Assembly: GCF_001905845.1 (NCBI RefSeq)
Contig: NZ_LIVZ01000010.1
Span: 186,001 to 250,000, forward strand
Length of the DNA stretch: 64,000 bases
Direction of reading: 5' to 3'
Source: Streptomyces sp. TSRI0107
GTDB taxonomy: Bacteria > Actinomycetota > Actinomycetes > Streptomycetales > Streptomycetaceae
A model generated the notes under the pieces. That model saw nothing but the letters and a program-made list of their open reading frames with translations, searched no databases and was not told the DNA's origin. The translations under genes were made by a program, and so were the position numbers. This document shows positions 31,739-39,540 of the stretch, one piece after another (positions within the stretch are counted from its first letter, which is position 1; each line of letters opens with the position of its first letter).

Positions 31739-32563
31739 ATGAGTACGACAGGCGCGACCGCCGACCCCCTCGCGGCCTTGGGCGCACTGCCCGGCGTGGC
31801 CGAGTCCGTGGAGTCCGTGCGCAAGGCAGTGGACCGCGTGTACGGGCACCGGATCATGCGGCGCCGCAGCAACGCGATCACCTCCGAGGCGGCGCTGCGC
31901 GGCGCCCGCGGCTCGGCGGCGCTGTCCGGTGCGGACTGGGCCCTGGAGGAGGTGCGCCGGCGCACCGACTTCAGCGGTGACGACGAGGCCCGCACCGTGG
32001 GCGCGGCGCTGCGGCTGACCGCCGAGGCGGGGCAGCTGCTGTCCATCTGGCGGCAGTCGCCGCTGCGGGTGCTGGCCCGGCTGCACCTGGTGGCGGCGGC
32101 CACCAACGCCGATGAGGTGGGGCGGCCGCGGCAGCAGGGCGAGCCGGTCGACGAACCGCTGGTCGAGCAGCCGCTGCCGAGCGCCGCCGAGGTGGCGGGG
32201 CGTCTGGACGGACTGTCCGAGCTGATCATCGCGGGGGGTTCGGCGCCCGCCCTGGTCACGGCCGCCGTCGTGCACGGTGAACTGCTCGCGCTGCGTCCCT
32301 TCGTCTCCCACAACGGTCTGATCGCGCGTACGGCGGAGCGGATCGTCCTGGTCGGCAGCGGCCTGGACCCGAAGTCGATCTGCCCGGCCGAGGTCGGCCA
32401 CGCCGAGCTGGGGCGGTCCGCCTACCTGGCGGCGTTCGACGGCTATCTGTCCGGCACCGCGGAGGGCATGGCGGCCTGGATCGCGCACTGCGGCAAGGCG
32501 ATCGAACTGGGTGTGCGCGAGTCGACGGCGGTGTGTGAGGCGCTCCAGCGCGGAGCCGCGTGA
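31739..32563 (+). CDS. Fic-like protein with a degenerate active site
   Basis: A 274-residue, mainly helical protein. HGELLALRPFVSHNGLIAR at about 180-200 lines up with the Fic motif HPFx[DE]GNGRxxR, but the catalytic His-Pro-Phe is Arg-Pro-Phe and GNGR is HNGL, so AMP transfer is not expected. The N-terminal part has the inhibitory-helix-like segment RGSAALSGADWALEEVRRR. Start ATG 31739. The gene precedes the HAD/6C/ssd block, as a related gene (Rv3662c region) does in mycobacteria, from memory. Role unknown. Confidence 0.72.
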   Translation: MSTTGATADPLAALGALPGVAESVESVRKAVDRVYGHRIMRRRSNAITSEAALRGARGSAALSGADWALEEVRRRTDFSGDDEARTVGAALRLTAEAGQLLSIWRQSPLRVLARLHLVAAATNADEVGRPRQQGEPVDEPLVEQPLPSAAEVAGRLDGLSELIIAGGSAPALVTAAVVHGELLALRPFVSHNGLIARTAERIVLVGSGLDPKSICPAEVGHAELGRSAYLAAFDGYLSGTAEGMAAWIAHCGKAIELGVRESTAVCEALQRGAA

Positions 32564-32566
32564 AAA

Positions 32567-32622
32567 AGGGCCCCCGGGGGGCCCTGAAAGGGTTGCGGCG
32601 GTACGAGGATTCGTACCGCCGC
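32567..32622. terminator. Two consecutive hairpins after the Fic-like gene
   Basis: An 8-bp hairpin (32567-32574 with 32578-32585) follows the stop codon, preceded by AAAAA. A perfect 12-bp hairpin with a GGAT loop (32595-32606 with 32611-32622) comes next. The rest of the 342-bp convergent gap (32623-32905) is AT-richer towards HAD and shows no supported gene. Confidence 0.75.
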
Positions 32623-32905
32623 TGGCATGCGCGCCCAGTTACCAAGCGTCCTCGATATGTCGCCCATCAGGTCGGGGTCTTTGCCCGTCACCTGGTGCGG
32701 CTGGCCCGTAATCGACGGGTCGACGTCGCGTGGGTGCCAGGTGCTCATGCATCGGTCCGTGGGGCCAATGTGCGTATTTAAGGTGATCCTTTCGGATGTC
32801 CTTGGTCTCGCGGGCCGCTGAGTCCTTTGTACTCCTGCGCAAAGGTAAGCGGAAGTGCTGGCTCTAGTTTTTACTTTTAAGTTCAAACAGGCCGGAAAAG
32901 CGCGC

Positions 32906-33739
32906 TCAGGCGGTCTCCGCGCGGCGCCGGCTGGCGTACCAGACGAGGCCCGCGGTGGCCGCCGCCGCCCCTATCGCCGCCGCCGCGACCAGTGCGGGCC
33001 GCGGCGGTACGGAGAAGGAGGGGATGCGCTGCTTGAGCCGGACCGGGCGGTGGAAGTCGAGAATCGGCCAGCCACGCGCGACGGCCTCCCGGCGCAGCGC
33101 GCGGTCCGGGTTCACGGCGTGCGGCCGGCCCACGGACTCCAGCATCGGCAGATCGGTTGCCGAGTCGCTGTACGCGTAGCAACGCGCCAGGTCATAGCCT
33201 TCGGACTCGGCCAGTTCCTTGATCGCCTCGGCCTTGGTGGGGCCATAGGCGTAGTACTCGACCTCGCCCGTGAAACAGCCGTCCTCGCCTACGACCATCC
33301 GGGTGGCGACCACCCGGTCCGCGCCCAGCAGCTCGCCGATCGGCTCGACCACCTCCGCTCCCGAGGTGGACACGATCACCACGTCACGGCCGGCGGTGTG
33401 GTGCTCCTCGATGAGCGAGGCGGCCTCGTCGTAGATGAGCGGGTCGATGATGTCGTGCAGGGTCTCGGCGACGATGTCCTTGACCTGTTGGACATTCCAT
33501 CCGCGGACGAGCCGGGACAGATACTCGCGGGTCCGCTCCATCTGGTCGTGGTCCATACCGCCCACGAGGAAGACGAACTGGGCATACGCCGTACGCAAGG
33601 CGGCCCGGCGGTTGATCAGGCCGCCTTGGTAGAAGGACTTGCTGAAGGTGAGCGTGCTCGACTTCGCAATGACCGTCTTGTCCAGGTCAAAGAAGGCCGC
33701 TGTGCGGGGCAAGGAGTGGTTTTCCACGAGGCAGAGCAT
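32906..33739 (-). CDS. HAD-family phosphatase (SerB-like, HAD-IB) with C-terminal membrane helix
   Basis: A 277-residue phosphatase with FFDLDKTVIA (nucleophile Asp, residues 16-25), VSTSG motif II near 123, and YSDSATDLPMLE (motif III/IV) near 193, the HAD-IB/SerB-like order. A hydrophobic segment near 250-270 followed by RRR anchors the C-terminus in the membrane. It lies directly before the 6C RNA, the same place as Rv3661 in M. tuberculosis. Substrate not predictable. Start ATG 33739; GTG 33727 is an alternative; no ribosome site is clear. Confidence 0.88.
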   Translation of the reverse strand: MLCLVENHSLPRTAAFFDLDKTVIAKSSTLTFSKSFYQGGLINRRAALRTAYAQFVFLVGGMDHDQMERTREYLSRLVRGWNVQQVKDIVAETLHDIIDPLIYDEAASLIEEHHTAGRDVVIVSTSGAEVVEPIGELLGADRVVATRMVVGEDGCFTGEVEYYAYGPTKAEAIKELAESEGYDLARCYAYSDSATDLPMLESVGRPHAVNPDRALRREAVARGWPILDFHRPVRLKQRIPSFSVPPRPALVAAAAIGAAAATAGLVWYASRRRAETA

Positions 33740-33764
33740 AGGCGCAGCCCATTCGGCGTAAGGT

Positions 33765-33910
33765 GGGGCGCGTGGGTTTGCCTGAGAGGGCTCTCGGGTA
33801 CACCATGGAAGTCACGGATCGTTCGCGACCGTGCTAACCCGGTCCGACTCCTCCCCCCCCGAGTCGGCCGTGGGGACGACCCCCGCTCTCCCCCCCGGCG
33901 GGGGTCGTCG
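33765..33910 (+). ncRNA. 6C RNA
   Basis: Four consecutive hairpins on plus. The last two each have a loop dominated by 7-8 cytosines: 33844-33850 with 33861-33867 around a C-rich loop, and a 12-bp stem 33875-33886 with 33898-33909 around TCTCCCCCCCC. These paired stem-loops with at least six C in the loop define the actinobacterial 6C RNA family. A hairpin with a TTCG tetraloop (about 33813-33833) and one at 33782-33799 precede them. Location between the HAD gene and ssd is the known site of this RNA in M. tuberculosis and S. coelicolor (scr3559, from memory). The 5' end is approximate. Confidence 0.88.
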
Positions 33911-34106
33911 CATGTCCGGGTGCGTTTTCCCCTTCACGGCGCGGCGTCGGAGCCGTTTCGAGGCGGCCGCGGCCGCCCCTTTCGCTTACTCATGATCCGT
34001 CACTCTGGGTAGCTGTCGGACTGCTCTGCGGAAGTCGCACAGGAGATGGCGTGGAGCCGTCCCGCGCTCACCGGTATGGGTGACGGCGATATTCACAGGT
34101 GCCCGG

Positions 34107-34135
34107 TTGTCCACAGTTATCCACCAAGATCCACA
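34107..34135 (+). promoter_or_regulatory. Three tandem DnaA-box-like 9-mers upstream of ssd
   Basis: TTGTCCACA (34107-34115), TTATCCACC (34117-34125) and AGATCCACA (34127-34135) follow each other at a 10-bp period in the 34000-34338 gap. The first is the Streptomyces DnaA consensus, the second is one base off the E. coli box TTATCCACA, and the third is diverged. Spacing of one helical turn favours co-operative binding. No gene fits in the gap. Confidence 0.6.
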
Positions 34136-34338
34136 TCATTTCCGCGTTCGCTGCACTGTGATTCCCACGCGCCTCGCTCCGACGAGTTCATGACCGGTTC
34201 CGTTTGCCGGGCGCGTATGGCCGGTTTTCGGCGGCCGCTCATATGGGCGGCCCCGTCACCGGTTCTTCATCCGTCGCGGAACGCGCGCCGTCCGAGGCCC
34301 GCGAGCGAAGAAGTCAGCAGCGAAGGGGGACATCCGCC

Positions 34339-35439
34339 ATGGCCGGAACCATCACACAGGACCAGTCGTCCGCCGCCGGAGGACGCCAGGGCAGGCCGCT
34401 GATCGTCACGGAGGACGCCGATCTCCTCGACGACCTGCTGCGCCTGTGCGCGGCGGCCGGAGCGACACCCGAGGTCCACCACGGCCCGCCCGAGCGCGGC
34501 GGCTGGGAGTCCGCCCCGCTCGTCCTGGTCGGCGACGACGCGGCGCGGCGGCTGCGCGGCGCCCCGCGCAGAGGCGGGCTGGTCCTGGTCGGGCGCGACC
34601 AGGACGACTCAGGAGTGTGGCGGCGCGCCGTGGAGATCGGCGCCGACCATGTGCTGATGCTGCCCGACGGCGAGCAGTGGCTGGTCGACCGCATCGCCGA
34701 CGTCGCCGAAGGCGTCGGGCGGCCCGCGCTCACCGTCGGCGTCGTCGGCGGCCGGGGCGGCGCCGGAGCCTCCACGCTCGCCTGCGCCCTCGCCGTCACC
34801 TCCGCGCGGGAGGGCCTGCGCACCCTGCTCGTCGACGCCGATCCGCTCGGCGGAGGCCTCGACGTCCTCCTCGGCGGCGAGACCGCGGAGGGCCTGCGCT
34901 GGCCCGCATTCGCCGCCTCGCGCGGCCGGGTCGGCAGCGGCGCCCTGGAGGAGTCGCTGCCCGAACTGCACGCGCTGCGGGTGCTCAGCTGGGACCGCGG
35001 CGACTGCCTCGCCATCGCCCCGCAGGCCGTACGGGCGGTGCTCGCCGCCGCACGGCGCCGCGGTGGCACGGTCGTCGTCGACCTGCCGCGCCGGCTCGAC
35101 GACGGGGTCGCCGAAGCGCTCGCCCAGCTGGACATCGGACTCCTCGTGGTCCCCGCCGAACTGCGCGCCGTCGCCGCGGCGGGCCGGATCGCCTCCGCCG
35201 TCGGCATGGTCCTGAGCGATCTGCGGATCGCCGTCCGCGGGCCGTACGCCCCCGGCCTCGACGACCGCGAGGTGTCCCGGCTGCTCGGCCTGCCCCTGGC
35301 CGGAGAACTGCCCGTGGAGGCAGCGCTGTCGCGCCCCGGCGAGGGCAAGGCACCACCCGGCGCGGGCGGGCGCGGGCCGCTGGCGCGGTTCTGCAAGGAG
35401 TTCTGGGAGCGGGCACTGGTCGAGGCGGGCGCGGCATGA
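34339..35439 (+). CDS. ssd: Septum site-determining protein Ssd (CpaE-like)
   Basis: A 366-residue MinD/CpaE-like protein. An N-terminal receiver-like domain (about 17-120) is followed by a ParA/MinD fold. The P-loop region reads GVVGGRGGAGAST: the Walker lysines are replaced, so ATP hydrolysis is doubtful. DADPLGGGLDVLLGG and VVVDLPRRLDDGV keep the strand/switch positions. Ssd in mycobacteria (Rv3660c) affects septum placement, and in Tad systems CpaE-like proteins localise the pilus. ATG 34339 has AAGGGGGA 8 nt upstream. The stop overlaps tadA by 4 nt: first gene of the Tad operon. Confidence 0.9.
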   Translation: MAGTITQDQSSAAGGRQGRPLIVTEDADLLDDLLRLCAAAGATPEVHHGPPERGGWESAPLVLVGDDAARRLRGAPRRGGLVLVGRDQDDSGVWRRAVEIGADHVLMLPDGEQWLVDRIADVAEGVGRPALTVGVVGGRGGAGASTLACALAVTSAREGLRTLLVDADPLGGGLDVLLGGETAEGLRWPAFAASRGRVGSGALEESLPELHALRVLSWDRGDCLAIAPQAVRAVLAAARRRGGTVVVDLPRRLDDGVAEALAQLDIGLLVVPAELRAVAAAGRIASAVGMVLSDLRIAVRGPYAPGLDDREVSRLLGLPLAGELPVEAALSRPGEGKAPPGAGGRGPLARFCKEFWERALVEAGAA

Positions 35440-36662
35440 ACGGCCGGAATCCCGGAGCCGCGCCGAGCCTGCCCGTGCCGCTGCTGGACGGCGTACGGCA
35501 GTGGCTGGCCGAGAGCGGGGCCGAGCCCACTCCCGCCCGGGTGGCACAGGCGCTGCGGGAGCAGGGGCGGGTGCTCGGCGACGCCGAAGTCCTCGGCGCG
35601 GCGGAGCGGTTGCGTTCCGAGCTGGTCGGCAGCGGACCGCTGGAGCCGCTGCTCGCCGATCCGTCGGTGACCGACGTGCTGGTCTCGGCCCCTGACCGGG
35701 TGTGGGTGGACCGCGGCGGCGGACTGGAGCTGACACACGTCACCTTCGCCGACGCGGGCGCCGTACGACGGCTCGCGCAGCGGCTGGCCGCGGTGGCCGG
35801 CCGGCGCCTCGACGACGCCCGCCCCTGGGTCGATGCCCGGCTGCCCGACGGGACCAGGCTGCACGCGGTGCTGCCGCCGGTGGCGGTCGGCTGCGCCTGC
35901 CTGGCGCTGCGGGTGGTCCGGCCGCGCGCCTTCACGCTGGACGAGCTGGTAGCGGCGGGCACCGTGCCGCCCGGCGGGGACCGGGTGCTGCGCGCGCTGC
36001 TGCGGGCCCGGCTGTCGTTCCTGATCAGCGGGGGCACCGGCAGCGGCAAGACGACCCTGCTGAGCGCGTTGCTGGGACTGGTCGGGCCGGGGGAGCGGAT
36101 CGTGCTCGCCGAGGACTCCGCCGAGCTGCGGCCGGACCATCCGCACGTCGTCCGGCTGGAGACCCGGCCCGCCAACCAGGAGGGCGCGGGCCTGGTGACC
36201 CTGGAGGACCTGGTCCGCCAGGCGCTGCGGATGCGGCCGGACCGGCTGGTCGTCGGCGAGGTGCGCGGGCCCGAAGTGGTCCATCTGCTCGCCGCGCTGA
36301 ACACCGGCCATGAGGGCGGCTGCGGCACCGTGCACGCCAACGCGGCCGCCGACGTGCCGGCCCGGCTGGAGGCGCTGGGCACCGCCGCCGGACTCGACCG
36401 GGCCGCACTGCACAGCCAGCTGGCGGCCGCCCTGTCGGTCGTGCTGCACCTGGTGCGCGACCGGACGGGGCGGCGCCGGATCGCCGAGGTGCATGTGCTG
36501 GAGCGGGACTCCGGCGGGCTGGTGCGGACGGTGCCCGCACTGCGCTGGGACGCGCGGGCGTTCGCCCGTGAGCGGGGCTGGGAGCGGCTGCGCGAGCTGC
36601 TGCGCGACGAGTGGGGCGACGAGGCGAGCGACGAGCGGACCGGGGGAGCCGGACATGGGTGA
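35436..36662 (+). CDS. tadA: TadA/CpaF secretion ATPase
   Basis: A 408-residue type II/IV secretion ATPase of the TadA family, powering pilus assembly at the membrane. N-terminal part up to 170, then Walker A ISGGTGSGKTTLLSAL at about 197-212, the Asp box VLAEDSAELR, Walker B-like RLVVGEVRGPEVV and the His box HEGGCGTVHANAA. Start ATG 35436 overlaps ssd by 4 nt and the end overlaps the next gene by 8 nt. Length is normal. Confidence 0.95.
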   Translation: MNGRNPGAAPSLPVPLLDGVRQWLAESGAEPTPARVAQALREQGRVLGDAEVLGAAERLRSELVGSGPLEPLLADPSVTDVLVSAPDRVWVDRGGGLELTHVTFADAGAVRRLAQRLAAVAGRRLDDARPWVDARLPDGTRLHAVLPPVAVGCACLALRVVRPRAFTLDELVAAGTVPPGGDRVLRALLRARLSFLISGGTGSGKTTLLSALLGLVGPGERIVLAEDSAELRPDHPHVVRLETRPANQEGAGLVTLEDLVRQALRMRPDRLVVGEVRGPEVVHLLAALNTGHEGGCGTVHANAAADVPARLEALGTAAGLDRAALHSQLAAALSVVLHLVRDRTGRRRIAEVHVLERDSGGLVRTVPALRWDARAFARERGWERLRELLRDEWGDEASDERTGGAGHG

Positions 36663-37533
36663 GACGGCGGTGGTGGATACGGCGACGAGCGCGGCGGTGC
36701 TGTGCGCCGGGGCGGCGGCCTGGGTGATCGGCGGCCCGCACTCCGGGGCACGCCGGGCGCGGCTGCTGTTCGCGGGTGGCGAAGGGGTGGGCACCGGGCC
36801 GCCGGTGCCGTGGCGGTGCGCCGAGGCCCTGCGGCGGCTGCGCGGGCGGACGCGGGCCGAGTGGTGGGCGCCGGTCGCCGGGCTGGTGCTGGCAGTGCTG
36901 GGCTCGTCCGTGCTGCCGGTCCTCGCGGGAGCGGCCGGGGTGCCGCTGCTGCGGCGGGCGCGGCTGGCCCGGGAGGCGCGGCGCGCTCGGGAGCGCCGGG
37001 GCGACGCGGTGATCGCGCTGTGCGGGGCGCTCGCCGGAGAGGTACGGGCCGGACGGCAACCGGGCGAGGCGCTGCTGCGGGCCGCGCGGGACACCGGAGG
37101 GCTCGCCGACGCGCAAGCGGCGGTGCTGGCGGCCGCCCGGTTCGGCGGGGAGGTGCCGGGCGCGCTCTCGGCCGCGGCCCGGCAACCGGGGGCCGGCGGG
37201 CTGCTGGGGCTCGCCGCCTGCTGGCGGGTCGCCGTCGACCACGGCGCGGGCCTCGCGGCCGGGCTCGACCGGCTCGAAGCGGCCCTGCGCGCGGAACGTG
37301 ATCAACGGGCCGAGGTGCGCGCACAGTTGGCGGGCGCCCGTGCCACCGCCGCCATGCTCGCCGCCCTCCCGGCCCTGGGCATCCTCCTGGGCGCCGCCCT
37401 CGGCGCCGACCCGCTGCACGTCCTGCTGCACACCGGAGCGGGGCTGGGCTGTCTGCTGGTCGGCGCGGTGCTGGAGGCCGTGGGGCTGTGGTGGGTGCTG
37501 CGGATCGTGCGCGGGGCGGAGGGGGCCGCATGA
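36655..37533 (+). CDS. tadB: TadB-like pilus platform protein
   Basis: A 292-residue type II secretion F-like membrane protein. Membrane helices are at about 8-26, 65-90, 230-255 and 262-285, with a cytosolic region rich in Arg/Ala between. The GspF-type segment ALCGALAGEVRAGRQPGEAL is present. It forms the inner-membrane platform of the Tad pilus with TadC. ATG 36655 overlaps tadA by 8 nt; the end overlaps tadC by 4 nt. Confidence 0.85.
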   Translation: MGETAVVDTATSAAVLCAGAAAWVIGGPHSGARRARLLFAGGEGVGTGPPVPWRCAEALRRLRGRTRAEWWAPVAGLVLAVLGSSVLPVLAGAAGVPLLRRARLAREARRARERRGDAVIALCGALAGEVRAGRQPGEALLRAARDTGGLADAQAAVLAAARFGGEVPGALSAAARQPGAGGLLGLAACWRVAVDHGAGLAAGLDRLEAALRAERDQRAEVRAQLAGARATAAMLAALPALGILLGAALGADPLHVLLHTGAGLGCLLVGAVLEAVGLWWVLRIVRGAEGAA

Positions 37534-38321
37534 GCGCCGAAGTTGTCCACAGGCTGGGGGTTTCGCTGGGGACGGCGCTGCTCCTCGGGTGGCTGCTGCT
37601 GCGGGCGGCGGCGGTGCGGCGCGAACGCCGGCTGCGACGGCGGTTGGCCGCACTGTCGGCCCGGGAGGTCCGGGACGCGAAGCGGCACGTCGGTGTACCG
37701 GACGCCGTGCGACGGCTGGTGCCCGAGCTGGCCGTGGCGAGCGCCGGGTGGGTGCTGGTCGGCGGGCTCGCGGGGCTCGTCGTGGGGCTGCTGGGCGCCG
37801 TGGCGTTCCGGCGGTGGCGGCAGTGGCAGCGGCTGCGGCGGACGGCCGCCGGTGAGGTGGTCGACGCCCGCGTGGCCGCCGGGCAACTGCCGCTCGCCGC
37901 CGACCTGGTGGCCGCCTGCGTGGCGGCCGGCGCCGGGCCCGTCGTGGCCGCGCAGGCCGTCGGCGAGGCGCTGGGCGGACCCGTCGGGGAGGCGCTGGCC
38001 CGGGGCGCGGCAGAGGTGCGGCTGGGCGGCGAACCGGGTGAGGCCTGGCGGGCGTTGGCGGCGGTGCCGGGAGCGGGAGGGCTGGCGCGGCTGCTGGAAC
38101 GGGCCGACGTCTCGGGCCTGCCGGCCGCCGGACCGGCCGCCCGGCTCGCGGCCGACGCCCGCGCCGAGTGGGCGCGCGCGGCGACGGTGCGGGCGCGGCG
38201 GGCGGCGGTCCTGGTCACCGGGCCGGTGGGGCTGTGCTTCCTGCCCGCGTTCATCGCGGTCGGCGTCCTGCCCGTGGTGATCGGGATGGCGGGCGAGGTG
38301 ATGGGACGGGGTGGTGGATGA
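37530..38321 (+). CDS. tadC: TadC-like pilus platform protein
   Basis: A 263-residue type II secretion F-like protein, partner of TadB: membrane helices at about 10-28, 70-92 and 235-258, with the ADLVAACVAAGAGPVVAAQAV segment in the GspF domain. ATG 37530 overlaps the previous stop. A DnaA-box 9-mer (TTGTCCACA at 37543-37551) lies inside its first codons and is probably chance. Confidence 0.85.
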   Translation: MSAEVVHRLGVSLGTALLLGWLLLRAAAVRRERRLRRRLAALSAREVRDAKRHVGVPDAVRRLVPELAVASAGWVLVGGLAGLVVGLLGAVAFRRWRQWQRLRRTAAGEVVDARVAAGQLPLAADLVAACVAAGAGPVVAAQAVGEALGGPVGEALARGAAEVRLGGEPGEAWRALAAVPGAGGLARLLERADVSGLPAAGPAARLAADARAEWARAATVRARRAAVLVTGPVGLCFLPAFIAVGVLPVVIGMAGEVMGRGGG

Positions 38322-38397
38322 GGCAGGGCTGGATGAGGCGGGACCGGACCGAGACGACACGTGGACAAATCAAGGCAATGCGATCGAAGGAGTTGGG

Positions 38398-38595
38398 ATG
38401 AACAGGGTGGTACGAGTGCTGGTCGGCCGGATGCGTGGCGGGCGGGAGGACGCCGGGATGGTCACCTCCGAGTACTCGGTGGGGATCATCGCCGCGGCGG
38501 CGTTCGCGGTCGTGCTCTACAAGGTGGTGACCAGCGGACAGGTCAGTGCGGAGCTGCACAGCATCGTGAAGCAGGCCCTCGATGCGGGGATGTGA
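38398..38595 (+). CDS. DUF4244 protein, probable Flp-type pilin
   Basis: A 65-residue protein of the DUF4244 family. EDAGMVTSEYSVGIIAAAAFAVVLYKVV has the pilin layout: charged stretch, a Gly-x-x-T/S-x-E-Y/F processing-like motif (GMVTSEY) and one hydrophobic helix (29-50). It is the only plausible pilin in the cluster. ATG 38398 has AAGGAG 6 nt upstream. It lies 76 bp after tadC. No prepilin peptidase gene is in the cluster; it must be elsewhere. Confidence 0.88.
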   Translation: MNRVVRVLVGRMRGGREDAGMVTSEYSVGIIAAAAFAVVLYKVVTSGQVSAELHSIVKQALDAGM

Positions 38596-38944
38596 GCGGC
38601 GGTGGGCACGCCGGGACCAGGGGTTCGTGACGGCGGAGTCGGCCGTGGTGCTGCCGGTGCTGGTGACGGTCGCGATGGCGCTGGTGTGGGGGCTGCTGGT
38701 GGTGGCCGCCCAGATCCAGTGCGTGGACGCGGCCCGCACCGGCGCCCGCGCGGCCGCCCGCCAGGACCCGGCCGACGCGGTCGTCGCGGCGGCCCGCGAG
38801 GCGGCACCGCGCGGCGCGAAGGTCGCGGTCGCCCGGGAGGGGGACCGGGTGCGGGTGGTGGTGACCGCCCGGCCGCCGGTCCTGAACGGCCTGCCGTTCG
38901 AGGTGCGCGAGGAGGCCGTGGCGTCGGTGGAGGGTGCGCGATGA
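38582..38944 (+). CDS. TadE-like pilus protein
   Basis: A 120-residue TadE-type pseudopilin: basic N-terminus MRGCERRWARRDQGFVTAES, where GFVTAES is a prepilin-like cleavage site, then a membrane helix (19-44) and a soluble C-terminal domain. TadE proteins are minor pilus subunits. Starts inside the DUF4244 gene (14-nt overlap) and overlaps the next gene by 4 nt. Confidence 0.88.
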   Translation: MRGCERRWARRDQGFVTAESAVVLPVLVTVAMALVWGLLVVAAQIQCVDAARTGARAAARQDPADAVVAAAREAAPRGAKVAVAREGDRVRVVVTARPPVLNGLPFEVREEAVASVEGAR

Positions 38945-39540
38945 GAGGGCCGGTGCCCGTGACGCGCGGGCGGCGCCGGTCGCGGGGCGCCGATCAGGGC
39001 TCCGCCACCGTGTGGAGTGTCGGGGTGATCGCCGTGCTGTGCGTGGTGTTCGGGGTCGGGCTCGCCCTGGGGCAGGCGGTGGTGGCTCGGCACCGCGCGG
39101 CCGGCGGCGCGGACCTCGCGGCGCTCGCCTCGGCGGACCACTGGGCGCGCGGCGGTACCGAGGCCTGTGCCCGGGCGGAGGAGGTGGCGCGGGCGCAGGG
39201 CACACGGCTGGTGCGGTGCGTGCTCGTGGGCGAGATCTCCGACGTGTCGGTGGCGGCGGGGAAGGAGCCGTTCGCGGCGGAGGTCAGGGCACGGGCGGGC
39301 CCGGCGGGCACGGCACCCGGTCCGCCGGCTCCGTCACCCGCTCGGGCGCGTCCCGGTTCCGCGACTCGTCCTGACTCCACGGGGCCTCCCGGTTCCGCGG
39401 GGCCTCCCGGCTCCGTGGAACCTCCCGGCGCTACGTCGCCTGCGCTCCCGAGGGCGGGCCCTGCGCCGCATCCGCAGCCTCCGCCGCCCCCTCCTCCACA
39501 GCCTCTTTCTCCTCCGGCGCCCCCCGAAGCAGCACCGTGA
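38941..39540 (+). CDS. Rv3654c family TadE-like protein with Pro-rich tail
   Basis: A 199-residue protein. The first ~115 residues match the Rv3654c/TadE-like family: ADQGSATVWSVGVIAVLCVV (processing-like GSATVW and a membrane helix), then HRAAGGADLAALASADHWARGG. After residue 120 it becomes a ~75-residue Pro/Gly/Ser tail, with PPGS repeats then poly-Pro, which the family normally lacks. The last 110 bp overlap the helicase gene on the other strand. The real stop may be this one, since no earlier in-frame stop exists. Confidence 0.75.
   Translation: MRGPVPVTRGRRRSRGADQGSATVWSVGVIAVLCVVFGVGLALGQAVVARHRAAGGADLAALASADHWARGGTEACARAEEVARAQGTRLVRCVLVGEISDVSVAAGKEPFAAEVRARAGPAGTAPGPPAPSPARARPGSATRPDSTGPPGSAGPPGSVEPPGATSPALPRAGPAPHPQPPPPPPPQPLSPPAPPEAAP

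Noticed and set aside
32443..32886. Possible small minus-strand gene (MSTWHPRDVDPS...) in the Fic-HAD gap
   Set aside because: About 78% G/C at third positions, no ribosome site, and it runs through two hairpins into the Fic-like gene. Left out, but it could be revisited with RNA data.
37543..37551. TTGTCCACA inside tadC
   Set aside because: Single copy within a coding region; likely chance, unlike the three-copy array at 34107.
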